DNA of 35,551 bases from Bryobacteraceae bacterium (lineage in GTDB: Bacteria; Acidobacteriota; Terriglobia; Bryobacterales; Bryobacteraceae), in NCBI GenBank assembly GCA_030041035.1, contig JASHOO010000640.1, positions 1 through 35,551 of the forward strand. Direction: 5' to 3'. The notes under the pieces are model-generated. The model ran no database searches and had not been told where the DNA came from. It worked only from the letters and a program-made list of their open reading frames with translations. Positions 1 to 9,656 of this stretch are shown piece after piece. Position 1 is the stretch's first letter; the number at the start of each line of letters is the position of its first letter. The position numbers were made by a program, and so were the translations under genes.

Positions 1-825
1 GAAGACCTGCGGGTACGTGCCCCAGTGGTCGCTGTTGGGCCAGTCGCTGCCATAAAGCAGGCGGTCTTCGCCGAAGATGTCGCAGAGTTCGTCGAGTCGC
101 GAGCGGTAGAAATTCAGATCGAGCGGCACGCGGCCGTCGACGCGGCGAAGAACTTCGGAGATTTTCACGTAAACCTGAGGGCGCCGGGCGAGCTCGCGCA
201 GATCGGACTGGTACGCGCGAAGACTCGCCGGCTCAACCGGCGGATCGAGTTGCGGGAGGTGATCAATGATCACACGCAGGTTTGGGACACGGTCGGTCAC
301 GCGTACGGCCGCCGCAATCAGGGCGGGATCCTGATTCGCGGTGTCCAGTGACAGACGGGCATCCGCCAGGGCTTTCAAGTCGGAGATGAATGCGGGTTTG
401 GACAACTCGGCCGCGAGGTTCCGCCCCCAGAGATTGCCGTAGCGGATGCCGCGAAACAGCGGGTTACGATGGAAGCGCTCGAGGTGCTTGCCGAATTCCG
501 GCTTTCCGGGCTCGAGGTTGCCGACGGTTCCGACGATGATCGTGTCCTGGGCCGCGATATCGAGCACCCACTGGTTATCCTCCAGCCACGGGCTGGCCTC
601 GACTTCGATGGCGCCTCTGATGCCGAGCGGAACGGCGAGCTTACGGTAGCGCTCGGGAAGCGCAGGCCGGTAGAGGACGGCATCCTCTTTCTCCGGCCAG
701 GGCACCCCTTGAGGGCGCGTGGGATCGAAGAGATGGATGTGGGTATCGATGATAGGCACGAGCGCGGGTTGCCTAGCATCGGCTAGAGTAATCGCTGACG
801 CGGCCAGAAACCTCCTCCGGCTCAC
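1..825 (-). CDS. Amidohydrolase_2-family metal-dependent hydrolase (TIM-barrel), truncated by the window start
   Basis: Minus-strand frame open from a GTG at 825 to base 1: MSRRRFLAASAITLADARQPALVPIIDTHIHLFDPTRPQGVPWP...EASPWLEDNQWVLDIAAQD...FRGIRYGN...DHLPQLDPP...LLYGSDWPNSDHWGTYPQVF. DTHIHLFDP and GSDWPN are typical of COG3618. Absent from the ORF track because it has no stop inside the window. Confidence 0.87.
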   Translation of the reverse strand, partial: MSRRRFLAASAITLADARQPALVPIIDTHIHLFDPTRPQGVPWPEKEDAVLYRPALPERYRKLAVPLGIRGAIEVEASPWLEDNQWVLDIAAQDTIIVGTVGNLEPGKPEFGKHLERFHRNPLFRGIRYGNLWGRNLAAELSKPAFISDLKALADARLSLDTANQDPALIAAAVRVTDRVPNLRVIIDHLPQLDPPVEPASLRAYQSDLRELARRPQVYVKISEVLRRVDGRVPLDLNFYRSRLDELCDIFGEDRLLYGSDWPNSDHWGTYPQVF

Positions 826-826
826 G

Positions 827-1672
827 ATGGTATTGTATCTTGAGGGGAGCCGCGCAAACGGCAATCTAAAATTCTCGACACCTCAGGCGCGGCAACGCAT
901 CTATAAGAGAGATGGGGGGCTTCTGAAGCGGGGTAAAGCTATCATCGTTGTTGTCAGCTGTGGTGTGTGGTTGTGCGGTGTAGCGGAAGGGCAAGAAGCA
1001 CAGGCACTTGCGGGCGCACAGTCGCAGTACGCGAGCGAGAGCCCGGATCCGTCACCAGAGGCTTCTCAGCCGGCGGGGGCGGCGGCAGTGCCTTCGGCGG
1101 ACGCGACGCCGGCGGCCGCGCTGACGCCTGCGTCCTTCGACGAAAAGTGGGACCACTTCATCCAGGAGACGGTGGCCTGGTTCACGCTGGGCGCGGGCGG
1201 ATTTAACGCCGCGGTGTCGCAGGAGACTCACTCGGCTCCGCTTTACGGGCGCCATTGGAGGAACTACCCGAAACGGTTCGGCGCATCGGTCGCCGACATC
1301 GTGGGCCAGAATTTCTTTGGCGACTTCCTGCTTGCGTCGGCCTTTCATGAGGACACGCGATACGTGCGCCGGGGGCCGAGTCACCGGCTGTTGCCGCGCG
1401 TCGCCTACGCGATCAGCCGGGCAGTCATCACGCGCACCGATGATGGCGGCGAGACGTTCAATTTCGCAAACGTGCTGGGAACCGCAATGAGCGCGGGCCT
1501 TTCCAACGCCTACTACCCGGCGCGAAGCCGCACGCTGGATGAAACCGCGGTGAACTGGAGTACGAGCATCGGAGCCTCAGGACTGGTGAACCTGATGCCG
1601 GAATTGTGGCCGGATTTCCGCGGCTGGGTGAACCGGCACAATCCGTTCCGTCAGAAAGGGAATTTGAGGTAG
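827..1672 (+). CDS. Hypothetical secreted/outer-membrane-associated protein
   Basis: ORF 719..1672. An in-frame ATG at 827 is a plausible start, though the true start is uncertain. Hydrophobic N-terminal segment (KAIIVVVSCGVWLCGVAEG), then a Pro/Ala-rich linker and a globular C-terminal part. Confidence 0.6.
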   Translation: MVLYLEGSRANGNLKFSTPQARQRIYKRDGGLLKRGKAIIVVVSCGVWLCGVAEGQEAQALAGAQSQYASESPDPSPEASQPAGAAAVPSADATPAAALTPASFDEKWDHFIQETVAWFTLGAGGFNAAVSQETHSAPLYGRHWRNYPKRFGASVADIVGQNFFGDFLLASAFHEDTRYVRRGPSHRLLPRVAYAISRAVITRTDDGGETFNFANVLGTAMSAGLSNAYYPARSRTLDETAVNWSTSIGASGLVNLMPELWPDFRGWVNRHNPFRQKGNLR

Positions 1673-1724
1673 CGCGGCAGGTCGTTGAGCCGGCGCCGCG
1701 CGAGTGGCACCATGAAAAGGATCC

Positions 1725-2759
1725 ATGCCCAAAATTCCGGTGCTCATGCTGCTTTTGATCCCTCTGGCCTTGCCTTGCCGGTCCGCAGACGTAATATTTG
1801 GGCGGCGCCTGTACGCCGTGCATGGTCATTCCTATCAACAGATCTGGACGCTCGACTCGCGTACGCGCAAGGTCGCGCCGCTCGCTCATAGCGATCGGCG
1901 GCACGATCAGGCGGTATGCTCGCCGGACGGCAGGCGCATCTGGTTTCTGTCGGGACCCTTTGGAGATATTGACGAGAACGAACTCTGGTGGTTCGATCGG
2001 CTCACCCGCTCGGAGACGCTGGCTGCAAAACTCAAGGTCCGGCCGATCACGCTTGTGGGCGCGACGGAAAAAAGCGCGTTTTTCACCGCGCTCGAAAACG
2101 ATAAGGGCGGCCTCTATCGCTGGGATGGACGGCTTGAAAAAATCAGCGCGCTGGACGATACCGTCGCAACAGCGGCGCTCTCGCCGGACGGGCGCACGCT
2201 CGCGGTGCAACGCGGCAAGGCTGCTTCGGTGACCATGTTCGCAGCCTCGGGCGCGCAAGGGCGGGAGATCGCCGGATGCTCAGGTCCGGTCTGGTCATCC
2301 GACGGGCGGCGGCTCGTGTGCTTTGCCGGCGCGAAAATTCGCGTGATGGACGTGGCGAGCGGGGCGGAGACGGCGCATGCGGAGTTCACGCTCCGTCCCA
2401 CGCCTCCCCTGTACGCGGATTTCTCATCCGACGGGAAACGATTGCTGGTGGGAACGATCGGCGCCAATCACACCAGCACGTCTCCGCAGTTGGATTACTG
2501 GACCCTGGAGATCGCGGCGGGTAAGTGGGAGTTTATCGGGCCGGGGCAAGCAGCGATCTTTGCGTCGGGCGGCGTGCTGCTGGTGACGCCGCGCGAACTG
2601 GCGCCGGTCGGCAAGGCGCACGAGTGGGTTTCACAGATTCTGTTGGTGGATCCGGCCACACACAAGCAGACGCCCTTAGCCGCAGGCACAGCGAGCAATG
2701 TGGAACCGCGGCGGTGCCTGGAGCCGACATCGAAGCCCGGTGAGCTCAAGCGAAAGTAA
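1725..2759 (+). CDS. WD40-like/PD40 (TolB-type) beta-propeller protein, secreted
   Basis: 344 aa; signal peptide MPKIPVLMLLLIPLALPCRS; repeated 'SPDGRxI/L' and 'SSDGRRLVCF' propeller motifs. Confidence 0.72.
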   Translation: MPKIPVLMLLLIPLALPCRSADVIFGRRLYAVHGHSYQQIWTLDSRTRKVAPLAHSDRRHDQAVCSPDGRRIWFLSGPFGDIDENELWWFDRLTRSETLAAKLKVRPITLVGATEKSAFFTALENDKGGLYRWDGRLEKISALDDTVATAALSPDGRTLAVQRGKAASVTMFAASGAQGREIAGCSGPVWSSDGRRLVCFAGAKIRVMDVASGAETAHAEFTLRPTPPLYADFSSDGKRLLVGTIGANHTSTSPQLDYWTLEIAAGKWEFIGPGQAAIFASGGVLLVTPRELAPVGKAHEWVSQILLVDPATHKQTPLAAGTASNVEPRRCLEPTSKPGELKRK

Positions 2760-2786
2760 GCGGCGGAAGTCTGCCCTTCGCGTACT

Positions 2787-4847
2787 CTACTTTGCCCGGT
2801 GCTTCTCGAACCAGTCGAGCACGCAGAGCGTTTTGGCGATTTGGTGGCTGGGGCGGTTTTGTACACCGTGCGGCTCGCCGGGAACACGCACGAGCACGGC
2901 CTCGATTTTGAGCAGCTTCAGCGCGGTGTAATACTGCTCGGCTTCCGAGATCGGGCAGCGCCAATCTTCTTCGCCCGTCATAAGCATGGTGGGCGTTTTG
3001 ACTTTGTTGACATACGAGATTGGGGAGCGCTTCATGTACTGTTCGGCGTTGTCCCAGGGCAAGCCGGGGAACCAGTATAGGGTGGAGAAGGCGGGCAGAT
3101 CGGAGGTGAGCGTCCAACTGTACCAGTTGATGACGGGATAGAGGCTGGCAGCGGCGCGAAAGCGCGTGGTGTGCTCGATGGTCCAGCATGTAAGCACGCC
3201 GCCGCCCGAACCGCCGGTGACGAACAGATTGTTGGGATCGATGTAGCCCTTCGCCAGGACGGCGTCCACACCGGAGTTGAGATCGGCGAAATCGTCACCG
3301 GGGTAAGCGTGGTGGATGAGGTTGGCGAACTCCTCCCCGTAGCTGGTGCTGCCGCGCGGATTGACATACACGATGACGTAATCACGCGCCGCCCAGATCT
3401 GCTTAATGGTATCGAAGCGATCACCATAATTGGCGAACGGGCCGCCGTGGATCTCGAGAATCAGCGGGTACTTCTTCGCTGGATCGAAATCCGGCGGCTT
3501 CACAATCCAGCCCTGGATCTTGCGCTGGTCGAACGAAGAGTTAAACCAGAACTCTTCGACCTCGCCCGGTTTTTTTTGCGTAAAGAGTTCGTGATTGAGC
3601 GCGGTCATCACGCGGGGCGTGGGATCGGACGGCGCGGTGGCTGCAATATCTCCAGGGTCGCCGGGCGTTCCATAGGTGATGGCGAGATTTCCGTTGCGTG
3701 CCTGGGAGAACGAAGCACCCGCGCCGTAGCTCGAAGTACTGGAGGCGACGTGAGCGGCGATCTGCTTGATGCTGCCATCGAGGGTCGTGTAGGCGAGCTT
3801 GGTGTCGCCCTCCGAATCGTAAAGAAAATAGATGCCCTTCCCGCCGGGCGCCCAACGGGGATGAGCGACATCGCGGTCGAGCTGCGGCGCGAGCACGTGC
3901 GAGTGGCTGCCGTCGCGATCCATCAGGTAGAGGTGAGTGGTTTGGTGGCCCTGATGGCGGTCGTCAAATCCGGTGTAGGCGATCTGCGTCCCGTCGGGTG
4001 AGATCTGGGGATCGTTATCGGGGCCTTGCCGATGCGTCAGCGGTTTGGTGGCGCCATCGGCGGCGGCGATTTCGTAAACCTCGGTGTTGAGCGGGTCGTA
4101 GTCGAAGTCGGGCCGGAGGTTGGCGGAGATCACCAGCGAGTTTCCCTCGGGGGTCCAGACGGGCTCCGTTCCCCCGAAGACCGAGCCGAGGTGTGGAAAG
4201 TCGCCTGTGGTGAGCTGACGCGGCGCGCCACCGTCGGATGCGACGATGAACAACTGCGTGAAGCCAGGTTTCAGATAGCCGCGGCCGTTGAAGCGGTAGG
4301 TGAGGCGATCGTAGATCTGGGGAGGGTCGGCCCATTTGGCCCCTTCGGGAGCCGTGGGCATTCCGGTGATCTTGGGTTTTTCGGCGAGGACAAGGCTGGC
4401 AAACGCCAGGCGCTTGCCGTCGGGGGACCACGAGATGTCGGAGACGCCGGAGTCGAGATTGGTGAGCTTCGCCGTCTGTGCGCTGTCCATCCAGCGAACG
4501 TAGAGCTGCGATTTGCCGTCGCGATCCGAGATATACGCGATGCGCGTGCCATCGGGCGACCAACGGGGCGATGAATCGCTGAAATTACCTGTAGTGAGTG
4601 CGCGGTTGTCGGTGCCGTCGAAGTCGATGATCCAGAGATTCGACAATCGCTTGTCGCTCATGATGTCGGCAAAGCCGCGAACATAGACAATGTGCCGGCC
4701 ATCGGGAGAGATTTGCGGGTCCGAGGCTATTTGCAGGTTGAAGATGTCCGCGGCGGTGAGACGATTCGGCTTCTGCTCAGCGGTTGCGAACGCAGAGAGC
4801 AGAGAAAATGTGGAGATAGCCAAAACAACACGGCGACAGAGATGCAT
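2787..4847 (-). CDS. S9-family prolyl oligopeptidase / acylaminoacyl-peptidase-like serine peptidase
   Basis: 686 aa; signal peptide; N-terminal PD40 repeats (DPQISPDGRHIVYVRG); C-terminal alpha/beta hydrolase with EIHGGPFANYG, nucleophile elbow VTGGSGGG and GEPHGV. Confidence 0.95.
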   Translation of the reverse strand: MHLCRRVVLAISTFSLLSAFATAEQKPNRLTAADIFNLQIASDPQISPDGRHIVYVRGFADIMSDKRLSNLWIIDFDGTDNRALTTGNFSDSSPRWSPDGTRIAYISDRDGKSQLYVRWMDSAQTAKLTNLDSGVSDISWSPDGKRLAFASLVLAEKPKITGMPTAPEGAKWADPPQIYDRLTYRFNGRGYLKPGFTQLFIVASDGGAPRQLTTGDFPHLGSVFGGTEPVWTPEGNSLVISANLRPDFDYDPLNTEVYEIAAADGATKPLTHRQGPDNDPQISPDGTQIAYTGFDDRHQGHQTTHLYLMDRDGSHSHVLAPQLDRDVAHPRWAPGGKGIYFLYDSEGDTKLAYTTLDGSIKQIAAHVASSTSSYGAGASFSQARNGNLAITYGTPGDPGDIAATAPSDPTPRVMTALNHELFTQKKPGEVEEFWFNSSFDQRKIQGWIVKPPDFDPAKKYPLILEIHGGPFANYGDRFDTIKQIWAARDYVIVYVNPRGSTSYGEEFANLIHHAYPGDDFADLNSGVDAVLAKGYIDPNNLFVTGGSGGGVLTCWTIEHTTRFRAAASLYPVINWYSWTLTSDLPAFSTLYWFPGLPWDNAEQYMKRSPISYVNKVKTPTMLMTGEEDWRCPISEAEQYYTALKLLKIEAVLVRVPGEPHGVQNRPSHQIAKTLCVLDWFEKHRAK

Positions 4848-4926
4848 GGGAGCTCCATTCAGTTGGATTAAAGATGGAGTAGTACCACGGCGATTGCGGC
4901 GTTGACAAGCGCGGACGCACCGGCTG

Positions 4927-4955
4927 TTGACAGCCTCTGCACCTCGTAGTCTAAT
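4927..4955 (+). promoter_or_regulatory. Sigma70-like promoter for the fdn operon
   Basis: TTGACA (4927-4932), 17-nt spacer, TCTAAT (4950-4955); strong SD AAGGAGG (4971-4977) before ATG 4983. Confidence 0.6.
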
Positions 4956-4982
4956 GACTGCATCGTCAAAAAGGAGGCTCCG

Positions 4983-7900
4983 ATGGCCGACACGCGCAGA
5001 GCCTTTTTAAGAATCGGCGCCGGGGGCGCCATCGCTTCGGTTCTTGGCTTCGATCTCCAGCCCGCCTACGCGCAATCAAAGGAATTGAAAATCGCGCGCA
5101 CCACCGAGACGCGGTCGACTTGCCCGTATTGTTCGGTGAGCTGCGGTGTGATCATTCATACACTCGGCGACAAAGCCAAGAACGTCACCCCACAGGTGGT
5201 GCACGTGGAGGGCGATCCGGATCACCCCATCAACCGTGGCACGCTCTGCCCCAAGGGATCGTCGCTGATGCAGGACATCCTGAACGAGCGCCGCCTGCTC
5301 AAACCGCAGGTGCGCCGGCCGGGATCGGATCATTGGGAAGACATCGGCTGGGATCAGGCCATCGATGAGATTGCCCGTCGCATCAAGAAAACCCGCGACG
5401 AGACGTTCATCGAGAGGGATGCACAGGGCCGCACGGTGAACCGCTGCGAAGGCATCGCCTGGAACGGTGGTTGCACGGATACCAACGAATTCAATTATCT
5501 GGTTGTCAAGAGCATGCGCAGCCTGGGGGTCTGCTACCTGGAAAACCAGGCCCGCGTTTGACACGGCCCCACGGTCTCCAGTTTGGGGCCCACATTCGGA
5601 CGCGGTGCGATGACCAACGGCTGGATCGACATCAAGAACACCGACATGATGTTGATCATGGGTGGGAATCCGGCCGAGAACCACCCTTGCGGCTTCAAGT
5701 GGCCGATCGAGGCCAAGCGCAATCGCAACGCCAAGATGATCGTGGTGGATCCGCGGTTCACGCGCACCGCGGCGACAGCGGATCTGTTTGTGCAGTTGCG
5801 CACCGGTACGGACATTGCGTTCTTGGGCGGCCTCATCCGCTACGTGATGGAGAACAACCGCATTGCGAAGGATTATCTCGTTCAATACACCAATGCCGCG
5901 TTCATTGTGCGAAAAGGTTTCAAGCTGCCGGAAGACGGCCTCTATTCCGGTTTCGATGCGGCCACCCACACCTACGACAAAGCCACCTGGAATTACGAAG
6001 AGGGCGGTGATCTCAAAGGCAAGCCGGATACGCCGGGTGATGGCGCGCCATCGGCGAATCCGCCGGCGCTGCCCGCGGATGTGGCTTACGATCTCACGCT
6101 CGAGCATCCACGTACGGTGTTCCAGTTGCTGCGGAAACATTTTTCCCGTTACACACCCGAGATGGTCGAGCGCATCACCGGCGTTCCCAAGGATCAATTT
6201 CTGAAAGCCGCGGATCTGTTCACTTCCATCCGCAAAGACGGCGACACCAAAAAAGTCGGGACGATCATCTATGCCGTCGGCTGGACGCAGCACAGTTCCG
6301 GCACACAGACGATTCGCACCGCAGCGATGCTGCAACTGCTGCTCGGCAACGTCGGCCGCGCCGGCGGCGGAGTCAACGCGTTGCGCGGGCACTCAAATAT
6401 TCAAGGCGCTACCGACATGGCCGGCGTTTTCGATCTGCTGCCGGGTTATTTGAAAGTCCCCACAATGGCGGATGTCGATCTCAAAACCTACCTGACCCGC
6501 ATCACGCCGAAAGCCGCCAAACCCGGTCCGTGGAATTCCTTCAATTACTGGTCGAACACGCCGAAATTCGCCGTGTCTCTATTGAAAGCATTATATGGCG
6601 AACACGCCAGAAAAGAGAACGACTGGGCGTTTCATTACCTCCCCAAGATCGACCGCCGCTATTCCTGGGCCGAAATCTGGGACGACATGTATCGCGGTCA
6701 CGTCAAAGGCCTGCTCGCCTTCGGCATGAACGGCGTGGCCATTGGCCCGAACTCGTCCAAAAACATCGACGCGCTGAAGAAGGCCGACTGGCTCGTAGTG
6801 TGCGAGATCTATCCCGACGAAACCAGCGAGTTCTGGAAATCTCCCGGCATCACGACGGACGAAATGAAGCAGATCCAGACGACGGTTTATCGCCTGCCCG
6901 GCGCGGGTTTCGCCGAAAAAGACGGTACATTTGTGAACTCGGCACGCTGGCTGCAATGGAAGAACGCCGCACTACCGCCGCCCGGATTGGCCAGACTCGA
7001 TCAGGAAATCCTGGCGCGCATTTTCCTGAAAGTCCGCGAGCTCTACCAGAAAGAAGGCGGCAAGTTCCCCGACCCGGTTCTGCACGCCACGTGGAACTAC
7101 ACCGATCCACACAACCCGTCGCTCGCCGAGATCGCGAAGGAGATCAACGGCCGCGCGCTCGCCGACGTCACCGATCCCAAGCTGAATCAGACCATCAAGG
7201 CCGGACAACAACTGCCTGGATTCGCATGGCTCCGCGACGACGGCTCGACCTCCAGCGGCAACTGGATTTTTTGCGGCTCCTGGACCGAAGCCGGCGCGCA
7301 GATCCAACGGCGCGGCACTGAAGATCCGTCCGGTCTCGGCATTTATCCGAACTGGGCGTGGTCGTGGCCCGCCAATCGGCGCGTGTTGTACAACCGGGCG
7401 TCGTGCGATCTCTCCGGAAAGCCCTGGGATCCTGACCGCGCGCAGGTCTGGTGGAACGAAGCGCAGCAGAAGTGGGTCGGCAACGACGTGCCCGATTTCA
7501 AACCGGATTCGCCGCCCAAGGATCACATGGGACCGTTCATCATGAATCCCGAGGGCATCGGACGTCTCTTCGTACCGCTCGCCGGCATGGCGGACGGGCC
7601 GTTCCCCGAGCACTACGAGCCGACCGAGAGTCCCATCGACAATCCGCTCCATCCGCAGCAGACGCACAATCCGCTGGCGAAGCGATTTTCGACGCCGCTC
7701 GATAAGTTCGGCTCACCAGCCGAAGGCTACAACATCATTTGCACCACGTACCGGCTGACCGAGCATTACCACTACTGGACCAAGAACAATCCTATGAATG
7801 TGCAGTTGGTGCCCGAGCCATTTGTGGAAATTCCCGCGGAGTTGGCCGACGAAATGGGACTGCGCGGCGGTGAAAAGATCAAAGTAACCAGCGCCCGTGG

Positions 7901-8129
7901 CCACTATCTCGCCAAGGCTATGGTCACGCGCCGCATCAAATCGATGATAGTGGACGGGAAGAAGACATATCAGATCGGCATTCCGATTCACTGGGGCTAT
8001 CGCGGCATCGCCGAGGACGCAGGCAAAACCGGATTGACCACCGCCAACCAGCTCTCGCCGGCCGTCACCGACCCCAACGCCTACACGCCCGAATTCAAGG
8101 GCTTTCTGGTGAAGATCGAGAGGGCGTGA
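4983..8129 (+). CDS. fdnG: Formate dehydrogenase-N major subunit, selenocysteine-containing (UGA at 5559-5561 read as Sec, codon 193)
   Basis: Track ORFs 4983..5561 and 5583..8129 are in one frame across a single TGA: ...YLENQARV-U-HGPTVSSLGPTFGRGAMTNGWIDIKN..., matching the FdnG motif NQARVUHGPTVASLAPTFGRGAMTN. Tat signal TRRAFLRIG; 4Fe-4S motif CPYCSVSCGV. Confidence 0.95.
5559..5605 (+). promoter_or_regulatory. Bacterial SECIS element in fdnG
   Basis: Directly 3' of the UGA: GGTCTC (5573-5578), loop CAGTTT, GGGGCC (5585-5590). An alternative 7-bp stem GGCCCCA (5565-5571)/TGGGGCC (5584-5590) is also possible. Position matches the E. coli fdnG/fdhF SECIS. Confidence 0.72.
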
Positions 8130-8130
8130 G

Positions 8131-9015
8131 ATGAGCAACGGACCGCTCGAAATCAAAGCCATCTCCGGTCACGCCGGACCCGTTCCCGGCCGCGACACCT
8201 CACGCGATTACGACGTCTGCAAACTGGTTGATGTCACTACCTGTATCGGCTGCAAGGCCTGTGAAGTCGCCTGCCTCGAGTGGAACGGTTACCCGTTTCG
8301 CGAAACGGTTTTCGATAACACCTATCAAACCATGCCCGATCTGGCATGGAATTACTACAACCTGATCCGCTTTAACGAACACACCGCTAGTGACGGAACT
8401 TTCAGCTGGCTCATGCGCAAGGACCAATGCATGCACTGCGCCGACCCGGGTTGCCTGCGCGCCTGCCCGGCCGATGGCGCTATTGTGCAATACGCCAACG
8501 GCATCGTCGATTTTCAGCAGGAGAACTGCATCGGTTGCCAGTATTGCGTCACCGGCTGCCCGTTCAACATTCCCAAATTCAATCCGGAAACCAAGAAAGT
8601 TCACAAGTGCACATTGTGTTCGGATCGCGTGGGCGTAGGCCTGGAACCGGCGTGCATCAAGGCGTGTCCTACCGGCTGCCTCCATTTCGGCAGCAAGGAC
8701 GACATGAAAGACCTCGCCGGGCGCCGTGCCCAGCAGTTGCGCGAACACACCGCGCACACCAATGCGGGAGTTTACGACCCTCCGGGCGTCGGAGGCACGC
8801 ACGTCATCTACGTCCTGCACGACATCAGCAATCCCGAAGCCTATGGCGGTCTGCCCGCCAATCCGCGCGTGCCATGGACGGTGAAGCTGTGGAAGGGACC
8901 ACTGAAGTGGCTCGGGAATCTCGCGATGTTTGGCGGCTTGCTTGGTGTGACCTTGCATTACCTCCGTTTCGGCCCGAAACAAGTCAAAGAAGACCATGCG
9001 GAGGGCAAGTCATGA
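8131..9015 (+). CDS. fdnH: Formate dehydrogenase-N iron-sulfur (beta) subunit
   Basis: Multiple 4Fe-4S clusters (CIGCKACEVACLEWN, CMHCADPGCLRACPADGA, CIGCQYCVTGCPFNIPKF, CTLCSDRVGVGLEPACIKACPTGCL) and a C-terminal TM helix. Confidence 0.95.
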   Translation: MSNGPLEIKAISGHAGPVPGRDTSRDYDVCKLVDVTTCIGCKACEVACLEWNGYPFRETVFDNTYQTMPDLAWNYYNLIRFNEHTASDGTFSWLMRKDQCMHCADPGCLRACPADGAIVQYANGIVDFQQENCIGCQYCVTGCPFNIPKFNPETKKVHKCTLCSDRVGVGLEPACIKACPTGCLHFGSKDDMKDLAGRRAQQLREHTAHTNAGVYDPPGVGGTHVIYVLHDISNPEAYGGLPANPRVPWTVKLWKGPLKWLGNLAMFGGLLGVTLHYLRFGPKQVKEDHAEGKS

Positions 9016-9656
9016 GTGCGACAATCAGCCGAATTCTGCGTTACACACTCAACGAACGTATCCTTCATTGGGTCGCGGGCCTGACGTACGTTTACCAGTT
9101 GCTCACCGGCCTCGCGTTCTATTCGCCGCACCTGTTCTGGATCGCCGTTTTGCTCGGGGGCGGTCCGACTTCGCGCTTCTGGCATCCCTGGGCCGGGCTG
9201 CTCTTCACCGTGGCGCTTTTTTGGATGCTGGAGGTCTGGCGCAATGATATGCGCATCACCGATGCGGATCGCGCCTGGGCAAAGGCCATGCCGCACTACA
9301 TCCGCAACGAGGACGAAGATCTTCCGCCAATCGACCGCTTTAATTACGGACAAAAGTATTTCTTCTGGGTGATGCTCTGGGCCGGCATCATCATGCTGAT
9401 TTCGGGTTTGGCGCTTTGGTTTCCCGAGAGAATTCCGTGGAATCTCCGATACCTTCGATACCTCGCCATACTGCTTCACGTCAGTGCTGCGTTAATCAGC
9501 ATCGGAGCGTTCATCATTCACGTCTATATGGGAACGGCCATGGTGCGCGGCGGATTCACTTCTATCATTCGCGGAGAGGTAACCCCGGCGTGGGCGAAGA
9601 TGCATCACCGGCTCTGGTACAACCGGATTATGGGAGCTGCCCCGACGCGAAGATGA
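9012..9656 (+). CDS. fdnI: Formate dehydrogenase-N cytochrome b556 (gamma) subunit
   Basis: ATG 9012 overlaps the fdnH stop (ATGA). MSATISRILRYTLNERILHWVAGLTYVYQLLTGLAFY... FNYGQKYFFWVMLWAGIIMLISGL ... LHVSAALISIGAFIIHVYMG. The track ORF begins upstream in an unrelated overlapping frame. Confidence 0.92.
   Translation: MSATISRILRYTLNERILHWVAGLTYVYQLLTGLAFYSPHLFWIAVLLGGGPTSRFWHPWAGLLFTVALFWMLEVWRNDMRITDADRAWAKAMPHYIRNEDEDLPPIDRFNYGQKYFFWVMLWAGIIMLISGLALWFPERIPWNLRYLRYLAILLHVSAALISIGAFIIHVYMGTAMVRGGFTSIIRGEVTPAWAKMHHRLWYNRIMGAAPTRR

Noticed and set aside
3171-4574. Long plus-strand ORFs (3171..4001, 4026..4574) opposite the S9 peptidase
   Set aside because: Antisense shadow ORFs of a high-GC gene; no recognisable domains.
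4983-5561. fdnG as a pseudogene or frameshifted fragment
   Set aside because: Frame is unchanged across the single TGA, which sits exactly at the Sec position of the family with a stem-loop 3' of it; no other disruption.
5076-6392. 438-aa minus-strand ORF opposite fdnG
   Set aside because: Antisense shadow of a strongly conserved coding sequence; composition (R/H/A-rich) typical of shadow frames.
8427-9011. Upstream part of track ORF 8427..9656 as an N-terminal extension of fdnI
   Set aside because: Out-of-frame overlap with fdnH; the real start at 9012 gives a typical FdnI N-terminus.
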